The notes under the pieces: generated by a model | What the model was told of the DNA's origin: nothing | What the model saw: the letters and a program-made list of their open reading frames with translations, nothing else | The model's database searches: none | Assembly: GCF_003086295.3 (NCBI RefSeq) | Contig: NC_092039.1 | Coordinates: 66,545,649-66,609,648 of the forward strand | Direction: 5' to 3' | Source: Arachis hypogaea | Lineage: Eukaryota > Streptophyta > Magnoliopsida > Fabales > Fabaceae | Length of the DNA: 64,000 nt | Part shown: positions 34,226 through 43,735 of the stretch, one piece after another | How the letters are laid out: each line of letters opens with the position of its first letter | Numbering within the stretch: position 1 is the first letter of the stretch | Program-made: the position numbers and the translations under genes

Positions 34226-34649
34226 GATCTTGATGAATCTTGGCTTAGTGATCACGGAAAAGCACACCAAACTTAGAGGTTTGCTTGTCCTCAAGCAAAA
34301 AGAAAAGAAAGAAGAGAAGAGAGAGAGAGGAAGAGGAAATTCGAATGGTGTGGTGGGAGGAGAGAGCCAAACGTATATTTATAAGGTGGGGAGGGGAGTT
34401 TTTTTTCGAAAAACAAGGAGAGATTTGAAGGAGATTTGAGAAGATGCGGAAAGAAATTGAGAAAAGGGTGATTTTTTTGAACAAAATTTGGGAATGATTT
34501 GAGAGATTTGAAGAGTGATTTTAGATATTTGAAAATTTGAAAGTGAATAATGAGAGATTGAAATGTATTTTTGTAGAAAAATATTGGTGAGAAAAGGAAA
34601 GGTTGAAAAAATCTGATTTGAAAACAAAATTGTGGTCCCCCCACCTTTC

Positions 34650-34949
34650 TGGCGTTAAACGCCCAGAATGGCACTCATTCTGGCGTTTAACGCCCAATTG
34701 GCACCCCTTTTGGGCGTTTAACACCCAGCCAGGTGCCCTGGCTGGCGTTAAACGCCAGAAAACCTTTATCACTGGGCGTTTTTCTGAACGCCCAGGATGC
34801 TGCACACCTGGCGTTAAACGCCCAGAATGGTGCCCATTCTGGCGTTTAACGCCCAAAATGGCACCATTCCTGGCGTTAAACGCCCAGAATGGTACCCATT
34901 CTGGCGTTTAACGCCCAAAATGCCCCTTACTGGTGTTTTTTCGCCAGTA
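34650..34949. repeat. Compound palindrome array in element E
   Basis: There are about ten TGGCGTTTAACGCC-type palindromes. Spacers such as AGAATGGTGCCCATTCT are themselves inverted repeats (AGAATGG/CCATTCT), so two neighbouring palindromes plus their spacer fold into one longer hairpin of about 46 bp. One unit (near 34772) has a TTTCTG loop insertion. Confidence 0.93.
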
Positions 34950-35054
34950 AGCTCATTTTCTCTGCTTTTTGAGCTGAATCCTTCTGTAACTCTGTGAATT
35001 CCTTCATTTTTGATATTTGCCTCTGTAAGACTAATCATATAACCTCCTAATGGC

Positions 35055-35076
35055 TGGGTTGCCTCCCAGCAAGCGC
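35055..35076 (-). promoter_or_regulatory. Conserved post-pol hairpin, element E (GCTGGG-AGGCAA-CCCAGC)
   Basis: It is the counterpart of 16437-16459. The second stem pair is C-G here, where B, C and D have T-A, and both sides changed. It lies about 35 bp after the gag-pol stop. Confidence 0.8.
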
Positions 35077-35111
35077 TTCTTTACTGTCTTTAGCTGGACT
35101 TTCACTGAGAA

Positions 35112-38100
35112 TCACTCAAGTCTCAGTTTTGAGCATTCCTGCTCAAAATTCCCTTCAAGATAATGTTTGATTCTCTGTCCATTAACAATGAACTTTTTGT
35201 CAGAATCAATATCCTGAAGCTCAACATATCCATATGGTGACACTCTTGTAATCACATACGGACCCCTCCAACGGGATTTGAGTTTTCCTGGAAACAGTCT
35301 GAGCCTAGAGTTGAAGAGCAGAACTTTTTGTCCTGGCTCAAAGACTCTGGTTGACAACTTCTTGTCATGCCATTTCTTTGCCTTTTCCTTATAAATTTTT
35401 GCATTTTCAAAGGCATTGAGTCTGAACTCCTCTAGCTCATTTAACTGGAGCAATCTTTTTTCACCAGCTAACTGTGCATCCATGTTTAGGAATCTGGTTG
35501 CCCAGTAGGCTTTATGTTCCAGTTCCACAGGCAAATGACAGGCCTTCCCATACACCAGTTGGTATGGGGAGGTTCCTATAGGAGTCTTGAATGCTGTTCT
35601 GTATGCCCACAGAGCATCATCCAAGCTCTTTGCCCAATCCTTTCTTCGGGCTATCACAGTCCGTTCTAGGATTCTTTTTAGTTCTCTGTTAGAGACTTCA
35701 GCTTGCCCATTTGTCTGTGGATGATACGGGGTTGCCACTTTGTGGCTAATTCCATATCTAACCATAGCAAGGTGTAGCTGTTTATTGCAGAAATGAGTGC
35801 CCCCGTCACTGATTAGCACTCTGGGAACGCCAAACCTGCTGAAAATGTTTTTCTGGAGGAATTTCAGTACGGTCTTTGTATCATTAGTGGGTGTAGCAAT
35901 TGCTTCTACCCACTTAGATACATAGTCCACTGCCACCAGAATGTAAGTGTTTGAGTATGATGGTGGGAATGGCCCCATGAAGTCAATTCCCCATACATCA
36001 AACAATTCTATCTCTAATATCCCTTGTTGAGGCATGGCATATCCATGAGGCAGGTTACCATCTCTTTGGCAACTGTCACAGTTACGCACAAACTCTCGGG
36101 AATCTTTATAGAGAGTAGGCCAGTAGAAGCCACATTGGAGGACTTTAGTGGCTGTTCGCTCATTTCCAAAATGTCCTCCATACTGTGATCCATGGCAGTG
36201 CCATAGGATCCTTTGTGCTTCTTCTCTGGGTATACATCTGCGGATCACTCCGTCAGCACATCTCTTAAAGAGATATGGTTCATCCCAGAGGTAGTACTTG
36301 GCATCTGAAATTAATTTCTTTCTCTGCACGTAGCTGTACTCTTTGGGAATGAACCTCACAGCTTTAAAATTTGCAATATCTGCAAACCATGGAGCTTCCT
36401 GAATGGCAAATAGTTGCTCATCTGGGAAAGTCTCAGAAATCTCAGTAGAAGGGAGGGATACCCCAGCTACTGGTTCTATTCGGGACAGATGATCAGCTAC
36501 TTGGTTCTCTGTCCCTTTTCTGTCTCTTATTTCTATATCAAACTCTTGCAGAAGCAACATCCATCTGATGAGCTTGGGTTTTGAATCCTGCTTTGTGAGT
36601 AGATATTTAAGAGCAGCATGGTCAGTGTACACAACCACCTTGGATCCCACTAGATAGGATCTAAACTTGTCAATGGCATAGACCACTGCAAGTAACTCTT
36701 TTTCTGTGGTTGTGTAGTTCTTCTGTGCGTCATTTAGAACACGGCTGGCATAGTAAATGACGTGCAGAAGCTTGTTATGCCTCTGTCCCAACACTGCACC
36801 AATGGCATGGTCACTGGCATCACACATTAGTTCAAATGGCAATGTCCAATCTGGTGCAGAGATGAGTGGTGCTGTGACCAGCTTAGCTTTCAGGGTCTCA
36901 AATGCCTGCAGACACTGTGTGTCAAACACAAATGGTGTGTCAGCAGCTAACAGGTTACTCAGAGGTTTTGCAATTTTCGAAAAATCCTTTATAAACCTTC
37001 TGTAGAATCCTGCATGCCCCAGAAAGCTTCTGATTGCCTTAACATTGGCAGGTGGTGGTAATTTTTCAATTACCTCTACCTTTGCCTTATCCACCTCTAT
37101 TCCCTTGCTTGAAATTTTGTGTCCAAGGACAATTCCTTCAGTCACCATAAAGTGACATTTCTCCCAGTTTAAAACCAGGTTAGTCTCTTGGCACCTTTTC
37201 AGAACAAGTGCTAGGTGATTAAGACAGGAGCTAAATGAGTCTCCATATACTGAAAAGTCATCCATGAAGACTTCCAGAAATTTCTCTACCATATCTGAAA
37301 AGATAGAGAGCATGCACCTCTGAAAGGTTGCAGGTGCATTGCACAGACCAAAAGGCATCCTCCTGTAGGCAAACACACCAGAAGGGCAAGTGAATGCTGT
37401 TTTCTCTTGGTCCTGAGGATCTACTGCAATTTGGTTGTAGCCTGAATAGCCATCCAAAAAGCAGTAATAATCATGGCCAGCTAGTCTTTCTAGCATTTGG
37501 TTTATGAATGGTAAAGGAAAATGATCCTTTCTGGTGGCTGTATTGAGCCTTCTGTAGTCAATACACATGCGCCACCCTGTGACTGTCCTTGTAGGAACCA
37601 GTTCATTTTTTTCATTATGAACCACTGTCATGCCTCCCTTTTTGGGAACAACTTGGACAGGGCTCACCCAGGGGCTATCAGAAATCGGATAAATAATCCC
37701 ATCCTCTAGTAATTTAGTGACCTCTTTCTGCACCACCTCCTTCATGGCAGGATTTAGCCTCCTCTGTGGTTGGACCACTGGTTTGGCATTATCCTCCAAC
37801 AGGATCTTGTGCATGCATCTAGCTGGTGTATTTAGCACTTGAATCAGTGCTTCCTCTTCCTGTGAATTTAAAGCAGAGCTTATAATCACTGGAAAAGTGT
37901 CACCCTCTCCCAGAAATGCATATTTCAGGGATGGTGGTAGTGTTTTGAGTTCAGGCTTGGGAGGCTTATCCTCCTCCTGAGGAATTTTCGAAAATTCCTT
38001 TGCCTCCTCTAGTTCTTCTTGATCAGGTTGAGCACCTTTGAAGATGTCCTCAAGCTCTGATTCTAGGCTTTCAGCCATATTGATCTCTTCTACCAAGGAG

Positions 38101-40070
38101 TCAATAATGTCAGCGCCCATGCAGTCATTTGGTGTATCTGGATGCTGCATAGCTTTTACAGCATTCAACTTGAACTCGTCCTCATTGACTCTCAAGGTGA
38201 CTTCCCCTTTTTGTACATCAATGAGAGTTCGTCCAGTTGCTAGGAAGGGTCTTCCTAGAATGAGGGTTGCACTCTTGTGCTCCTCCATTTCCAGCACCAC
38301 AAAGTCAGTTGGAAAGGCGAATGGCCCAACCTTGACAATCATGTCCTCAATTATGCCTGATGGGTATTTAATGGAGCCATCAGCAAGTTGGAGGCATATC
38401 CGGGTTGGTTTGACTTCTCCAGTCAACCCAAGCTTTCTGATAGTGGATGCAGGTATTAGATTGATGCTTGCTCCAAGATCACATAGGGCTGTCTTGGTGC
38501 AGGCACCTTCTAATGTGCTTGGTATCATAAAGCTTCCTGGATCTTGAAGCTTTTCTGGTAAGCTTTTTAATATGACTGCACTGCATTCTTCAGTGAGAAA
38601 CACTTTTTCAGTTTCTCTCCAATCCTTCTTATGGCTTAAGATTTCTTTCATGAACTTAGCATAAGAAGGTATTTGCTCAAGTGCCTCTGCAAACGGAATC
38701 TTTATTTCAAGAGTCCTTAGATAGTCTGCAAAGCGGGCAAATTGCTTATCCTGTTCCGCTTGGCGGAGTTTTTGAGGATAAGGCATCTTGGATTTATATT
38801 CTTCAACCTTAGATGCTGCAGGTTTATTCCTTACAGAAGTGGTTGAAGAAGCCTTGTTAGAGGGATTACTGTCAGCACTCTCAGGTGTCTGATTCTCCCT
38901 AGGCGTCTGAACGCCAGGATTGGGAGGAAATTGGGCGTTTAACGCCAACTTTTCCCCCTTTTCTGGCGTTTGAACGCCAGAACTGGGCAAGGAATGGGCG
39001 TTTAACGCCAGCTTTCCTTCCCTTTCTGGCGTTTGAACGCCAACAACATTCCTCTCTGGGCTCTTACTGTCCTCAGAGGAATTTTGAACAGTAGTTTGGT
39101 TGTCCTCTGTCAATTGTTCCTTGTTTGGCTTTTTACTTTTTTGAGCAGTGTTATTCAGGGTCTTCCCACTCCTCAATTGAACTGCTTGACATTCCTCTGT
39201 TATCTGTTTAGATATTTGCTGTTTTGCTTGATTCAACTGCAGTTCTATGCTCTTGTTAGCAACTTTAGCTTCATAGAGCATCTCTTTAAAGTCTGCTAAC
39301 TGTTCTGTCATCAGGAGCAATTGTTGATTAAGCTCAATTATCTGTTCTTGAGGACTAGGGTCAGTGACTACAGCCATGACTTCCTTTTTTGGAGAGAACT
39401 CATTGCTAGAGTACAAATATTGGTTTCTAGCAACAGTGTCTATAAGCTCTTGAGCTTCTTCAATTGTCTTCCTCATGTGTATAGATCCACCAGCTGAGTG
39501 GTCTAAAGACATCTGAGCTTTTTCTGTAAGCCCATAGTAGAAAATGTCTAACTGTACCCACTCTGAAAACATTTCAGAGGGACATTTCCTTAGCATACCT
39601 CTATACCTCTCCCAGGCATTATAAAGGGATTCATTATCCTCTTGTTTAAAGCCTTGGATGTCCAGCCTTAGCTGTGTCATCCTCTTAGGAGGGTAAAAAT
39701 GATTCAGGAATTTGTCTGACAACTGTTTCCATGTCTTTATGCTTGCTGTAGGTTGGTTATTCAACCACCTTTTTACTTGATCTTTTACAGCAAATGGAAA
39801 CAATAATAGTCTGTAGACATCCTGATCTACCTCTTTATCATGTACTGTGTCAGCAATTTGTAAAAGCTGTGCCAGAAACTCAGTAGGTTCTTCCTGTGGA
39901 AGACCGGAATACTGGCAATTTTGCTGCACTATGATAATGAGTTGAGGATTTAGTTCAAAGCTGCTTGCTTTGATGGGAGGTGTACAGATGCTACTCCCAT
40001 ATGCAGCTGTAATGGGGTTAGCATATGACCCCAGAGTCCTTTTGGACTGATTAATCCTACTTAAGTCCAT
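35112..40070 (-). CDS. gag-pol: Gag-pol polyprotein of element E (Athila-type)
   Basis: A 1652-residue open frame. I chose ATG 40070 ([16 protein letters not shown]) because the 44 upstream residues are low-complexity leader and the homologous gag in B starts similarly. Gag core (about 25-230, [29 protein letters not shown]) leads into a linker with GVQTPE and LALNA repeats encoded by palindromes (38897-39055). Protease has [11 protein letters not shown] (Asp531), RT has FMDDF (935-939), and RNase H begins near CDASDHAIG. Integrase has the [11 protein letters not shown] zinc region and DDE core D1363, D1422 and E1458. Near codon 748, 16 residues are missing compared with B (the [19 protein letters not shown] segment). 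This conserved N-terminal RT segment is present even in Tat1, so RT may be inactive despite the open frame. Confidence 0.95.
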   Translation of the reverse strand: MDLSRINQSKRTLGSYANPITAAYGSSICTPPIKASSFELNPQLIIIVQQNCQYSGLPQEEPTEFLAQLLQIADTVHDKEVDQDVYRLLLFPFAVKDQVKRWLNNQPTASIKTWKQLSDKFLNHFYPPKRMTQLRLDIQGFKQEDNESLYNAWERYRGMLRKCPSEMFSEWVQLDIFYYGLTEKAQMSLDHSAGGSIHMRKTIEEAQELIDTVARNQYLYSSNEFSPKKEVMAVVTDPSPQEQIIELNQQLLLMTEQLADFKEMLYEAKVANKSIELQLNQAKQQISKQITEECQAVQLRSGKTLNNTAQKSKKPNKEQLTEDNQTTVQNSSEDSKSPERNVVGVQTPEREGKLALNAHSLPSSGVQTPEKGEKLALNAQFPPNPGVQTPRENQTPESADSNPSNKASSTTSVRNKPAASKVEEYKSKMPYPQKLRQAEQDKQFARFADYLRTLEIKIPFAEALEQIPSYAKFMKEILSHKKDWRETEKVFLTEECSAVILKSLPEKLQDPGSFMIPSTLEGACTKTALCDLGASINLIPASTIRKLGLTGEVKPTRICLQLADGSIKYPSGIIEDMIVKVGPFAFPTDFVVLEMEEHKSATLILGRPFLATGRTLIDVQKGEVTLRVNEDEFKLNAVKAMQHPDTPNDCMGADIIDSLVEEINMAESLESELEDIFKGAQPDQEELEEAKEFSKIPQEEDKPPKPELKTLPPSLKYAFLGEGDTFPVIISSALNSQEEEALIQVLNTPARCMHKILLEDNAKPVVQPQRRLNPAMKEVVQKEVTKLLEDGIIYPISDSPWVSPVQVVPKKGGMTVVHNEKNELVPTRTVTGWRMCIDYRRLNTATRKDHFPLPFINQMLERLAGHDYYCFLDGYSGYNQIAVDPQDQEKTAFTCPSGVFAYRRMPFGLCNAPATFQRCMLSIFSDMVEKFLEVFMDDFSVYGDSFSSCLNHLALVLKRCQETNLVLNWEKCHFMVTEGIVLGHKISSKGIEVDKAKVEVIEKLPPPANVKAIRSFLGHAGFYRRFIKDFSKIAKPLSNLLAADTPFVFDTQCLQAFETLKAKLVTAPLISAPDWTLPFELMCDASDHAIGAVLGQRHNKLLHVIYYASRVLNDAQKNYTTTEKELLAVVYAIDKFRSYLVGSKVVVYTDHAALKYLLTKQDSKPKLIRWMLLLQEFDIEIRDRKGTENQVADHLSRIEPVAGVSLPSTEISETFPDEQLFAIQEAPWFADIANFKAVRFIPKEYSYVQRKKLISDAKYYLWDEPYLFKRCADGVIRRCIPREEAQRILWHCHGSQYGGHFGNERTATKVLQCGFYWPTLYKDSREFVRNCDSCQRDGNLPHGYAMPQQGILEIELFDVWGIDFMGPFPPSYSNTYILVAVDYVSKWVEAIATPTNDTKTVLKFLQKNIFSRFGVPRVLISDGGTHFCNKQLHLAMVRYGISHKVATPYHPQTNGQAEVSNRELKRILERTVIARRKDWAKSLDDALWAYRTAFKTPIGTSPYQLVYGKACHLPVELEHKAYWATRFLNMDAQLAGEKRLLQLNELEEFRLNAFENAKIYKEKAKKWHDKKLSTRVFEPGQKVLLFNSRLRLFPGKLKSRWRGPYVITRVSPYGYVELQDIDSDKKFIVNGQRIKHYLEGNFEQECSKLRLE
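38897..39055 (-). repeat. In-frame palindromes within the E gag-protease linker
   Basis: Five GGCGTTTGAACGCC/GGCGTTTAACGCC-type palindromes, about 30 bp apart, encode alternating GVQTPE and LALNA units. They are the same motif family as the noncoding array at 34650-34949 and the U3 palindromes. Confidence 0.92.
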
Positions 40071-40604
40071 AATGGACAAAAGGGAAATGATAATAATTGC
40101 AAGGAGATAAATTTTGTGTTTTTTTTTTTTGAATTTACGAAAAAAAATAGAATAAAATAAAATAAAATAAAAATTCAAAAATAAAAAAGAAAATAAGATC
40201 AAAGCAAATTGAAAACTGAATCAATGAGTTAATTAAAAAGATTTTGAAAATAGCAATTAGAAAGATATGATTGAAAAAAATTTTAACGCAAAAGATTTGA
40301 TTTTGAAAAGAGGAAAGAGAAAAACACAAAAAGACACCAAACTTAAAATTTTTAGAAAATCAAACACACAGTTTTCGAAAATTTTTAAGGGAAAAACACA
40401 AAGAGGACACCAAACTTAGAATTTTTATGAATCAAAAAGGGACTAAGAACATGCAAAATCGAAAATTAAAAGAAAAACAAAAGCATGCAATTGACACCAA
40501 ACTTAGAATATGAAATTAGACTCAACTAAAAGACTCTAAACCAACAAAAATAAAACAGTCCTAATCTAAGCAACAAGATAAGCCGTCAGTTGTCCAAACT
40601 CAAC
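40071..40604 (-). other. Leader of element E
   Basis: A/T-rich noncoding leader between primer-binding site and gag. It contains three sense copies of TAAGTTTGGTGT (at 40505-40494, 40418-40407 and 40345-40334). No gene is seen. Confidence 0.85.
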
Positions 40605-40624
40605 AATCCCCGGCAACGGCGCCA
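40605..40624 (-). other. Primer-binding site of element E (tRNA-Asp type)
   Basis: On the minus strand, TGGCGCCGTTGCCGGGGATT six bases inside the 5' LTR, an exact match to the site in element C. Confidence 0.9.
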
Positions 40625-40630
40625 AAAACA

Positions 40631-42162
40631 TGGTGCACGAAATTGCAATCACACTTTTGCAATCCCGCACAACTAACCAGCAAGTGTACTGGGTCGTCCA
40701 AGTAATACCTTGCGTGAGCAAGGGTCGATCCCACAGAGATTGTTGGCTTGAAGCAAGCTATGGTTATCTTGTAAATCTTAGTCAGGATATCAGAAATTAT
40801 CAGGATTGATTGTGAAAAGCAAAAGAACATGAAATGATTACTTGTTTTGCAGTAATGGAGAATAGGTTGAGGTTTGGAGATGCTCCATCTTCTGAATCTC
40901 TGCTTTCCTACTGTCTTCTTCTTCAAACACGCAAGTCTCCTTCCATGGCAAGCTATATGTAGGGTTTCACCGTTGTCAATGGCTACCTCCCATCCTCTCA
41001 GTGAAAGCGATTGCATATGCTCTGTCACAGCATAGCGGAATTCATCTGTCGGTTCTCAATCAGGCCGGAATAGAATCCATTGATTCTTTTGCGTCTGTCA
41101 CTAACGCCCCGCCTTCAAGAGTTTGAAGCATGTCACAGTCATTCAATCATTGAATCCTACTCAGAATACCACAGACAAGGTTTAGACCTTCCGGATTCTC
41201 TTGAATGCCGCCATCAATTCTAGCTTATACCACGAAGATTCCGGTTAAAGAACCCAAGAGATAACTACTTAATCTAAGGTAGAACGGAGGTGGTTGTCAG
41301 GCACGCGTTCATAGTTGAGAATGATGATGATTGTCACGGATCATCACATTCATCCGGATTAAGAACAAGTATTATCTTAGAATGGAAGCAAGCATGATTG
41401 AATGAGAAACAGTAGTAATTGCATTAATCCATCAAGACACAGCAGAGCTCCTCACCCCCAACCATGGGGTTTAGAGACTCATGCTGTGGAAGATACACAA
41501 AGAAAGGTGTAAAGTGTCATGAGGTCATAAGGTACTGATACAATGTCAAAAGATCCTATTAATAGTAAACTAGTAGCCTAGGGTGTACAGAAATGAGTAA
41601 ATGACGTAAAAATCCACTTCTGGGTCCACTTGGTGTGTGCTTTTGGGCTGAGCAATGAAGCATTTTCGTGTAGAGACCTTTTCTGGAGTTAAACGCCAGC
41701 TTTCATGCCAGTTTGGGCGTTTAACTCCAAGTTTTATGCCAGTTCCGGCGTTTAACGCTGGAATTTCTGAGGCTGATTTGCCACGCCGGTTTGGGCCATC
41801 AAATCTTGGGCAAAGTATGGACTATCATATATTGCTGGAAAGCCCATGATGTCTACTTTCCAAAGCCGTTGAGAGCGCGCCAATTGGGCTTCTGTAGCTC
41901 CAGAAAATCCGCTTCGAATGCAGGGAGGCAGAATCCAACAGCATCTGTAGTCCTTTTTGGTCTCGGAATCAGATTTTTGCTCAGGACCCTTAATTTCAGC
42001 CAGAAAATACCTGAAATCACAGAAAAACACACAAACTCATAGTAAAGTCCAGAAAAGTGAATTTTAGCTAAAAACTAATAAAAATATACTAAAAACTAAC
42101 TAGATTATACTAAAAACATACTGAAAACAATGCCAAAAAGCATACAAATTATCCGCTCATCA
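40631..42162 (-). repeat. 5' LTR of element E (1532 bp)
   Basis: It differs from 30640-32170 by about eight substitutions plus small indels (GTGCTTTTGGGC versus GTGCTTGGGC; GAGGCAG versus GAGGTCAG). Its outer end abuts target duplication tttgt (42163-42167). Confidence 0.95.
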
Positions 42163-42167
42163 TTTGT

Positions 42168-43735
42168 CGAAGGTAGTTTTGAACAATATGTCAGCCGAGC
42201 TTCCTTGGTCTACCAGCGTGCGGTGGAGATTAGCGTTGGCCAATATGATAATGATGACCATGGGGTCATCATGTCTTGAGATGACGCTAGCTGCGTCTTC
42301 TTTAGTGAAAGTGATAGTGGGGAGGTCGGGTGCTCCTTCTCCTCCCTCGCATTATATACTTCTTTGAGATGTCTTTTGCGAGATGATTTAGAGATTCCTC
42401 CTCCCGCAAATCCTCCGTGTATCATGTGAACATGTCTCTCCGGGGTACGAGGTGGTCGTTCAATTCGTCCGACTTCTTCGTCCCTTCTTCTTTTTCTTGG
42501 CTCATCTGATTTGTTGGCTAAGTACCGATCTAGTCTCCCTTCTCTTACCAATTTTTCTATGACATTCTTCAAATCGAAGCACTCGTTGGTGGGATGTCCA
42601 TAAATCCGACGGTATTCGCAGTATTCTGCCCAATTTCCTCCACCTTTCTTGCTTTTGAGTGGGCAAGGTGGGGGTATCTTTTCAGTATGGCATACTTCTC
42701 GATAGACATCTATAAGGGACACCTGAAGAGGGGTGTAATTGTGGTATTTCTTGATCTTTTCTCCATGCTGATCTTTTTTCTTTGACTCTTTATCCTTATC
42801 TCGAGAGGAGTAGGAGAATTCGGACTTTGAGGTCTCTCCTAGTCGAGAGTTTTCCTCAATGTTGATGTATTTTTCTCCTTGTTCTTGTACTTTGTTCAGA
42901 GATGTGGGATGTTTTTTCGATATGGAGTGACTAAAAGGTCCTTCTCGTAAGCCATTGATGAGACCCATGATGGCTGCTTTTGTTGGTAGGCTTTGTATGT
43001 CAAGACATGCTTTATTGAATCTTTCCATGTAGTTGCGAAGACTTTCCCAATCTCCTTGCTTGATTCCTAATAGGCTTGGGGCATGTTTAGTTTTGTCCTT
43101 CTGGATGGAGAATCTGGATAGAAGCTTCTTGGCTAAGTCGTCAAAGCTTGATATATACCCAGGGGGCAGATTGTTGAACCATTTAATTGCTGTCTTTTTC
43201 TAGGTAGTCGGGAAGGCTTTGCAGCAGACTGCATCTGAGGCATCTATGAGATACCTTCTACTTCTAAAATTATTGAGATGATGGCTGGGATATGATGTGC
43301 CATCATACAGAGTCATGTCAGGAGGTTTGAAATCTTTTGGGATTTTGGCCTTCATGATCTCTTTGGTGAATGGGTTTTGGTCCTTGCAGGAACTATCTTC
43401 GTGGCTGGATCGAATAGTTTTAGCTTTTAGATCGGCTTCAAGCTTTAGAAGCTTGTCTTCTAATTCTCGATGTCGCCTAGCTTCCCTACGTAGGTCTCTC
43501 TCGGCTTCCCGTTGATATTCAACCTCTTTTTCAAGTTTCTTTAGGCGATCTTAAAATGCCTCCATGACTCCTGTGTTTGGTGAATTCTTATCTTTGTTAG
43601 GTTGAGAAGCATCGTCTAGTGCGACATTCGCGTTCTTATGTCGCGTTCTGTTTTCCAGATCAAAATTGTGGTCATTGTCAAGGTTGTCTGCCAAGATGAT
43701 GGGATGACTTCCAGGTTCCCCAGCAACGACGCCAA
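42168..43735 (-). pseudogene. Tat1 gag fragment and primer-binding site
   Basis: On the minus strand, a charged coiled-coil start (EKEVEYQREAERDLRREARR, near 43480) is followed by the Tat gag core (WFNNLPPGYISSFDDLAKKL, FSIQKDKTKHAPSLLGIKQG, YMERFNKACLDIQSL) and a zinc-knuckle-like CEYRRIYGHPTNECFDLK (near 42600), then the start of protease. In-frame stops are near 43550 and 43200; 43028-42210 is the longest clean piece (272 residues). A primer-binding site beginning TGGCGTCGTTGCTGGGGAAC (43734-43711) sits one base inside the LTR. E separates this piece from the rest of pol. Confidence 0.88.

Larger units (their letters stand above)
34226..35111 (-). other. Region between gag-pol and ORF2 in element E
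   Basis: In sense order it holds the conserved post-pol hairpin (35076-35055), the palindrome array (34949-34650), an A/T-rich stretch, TTGCTTGAGGACAAGCAA (34298-34281) and TAAGTTTGGTGT (34275-34264), 40 bp before the ORF2 ATG. The last two are the same pair that precedes the 3' LTR. This region must hold whatever allows ORF2 to be expressed (splicing, internal promoter or initiation). Confidence 0.75.
30640..42162 (-). mobile_element. Element E: nearly complete FIDEL-like Athila element
   Basis: On the minus strand, with target duplications tttgt (30635-30639 and 42163-42167). Its LTRs of 1531 and 1532 bp show about ten differences (about 0.5%). It has a perfect primer-binding site, an open gag-pol frame, a separate downstream ORF and the usual 3' hairpin motif before the 3' LTR. 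It is the most complete element here; the one coding defect I see is an in-frame deletion before RT. It inserted in Tat1's protease region. Confidence 0.95.

Noticed and set aside
34291..34674. Phe/Leu/Ser-rich minus-strand frames upstream of ORF2
   Set aside because: A/T-rich low-complexity sequence between pol and ORF2; several overlapping frames look alike and none has a domain.
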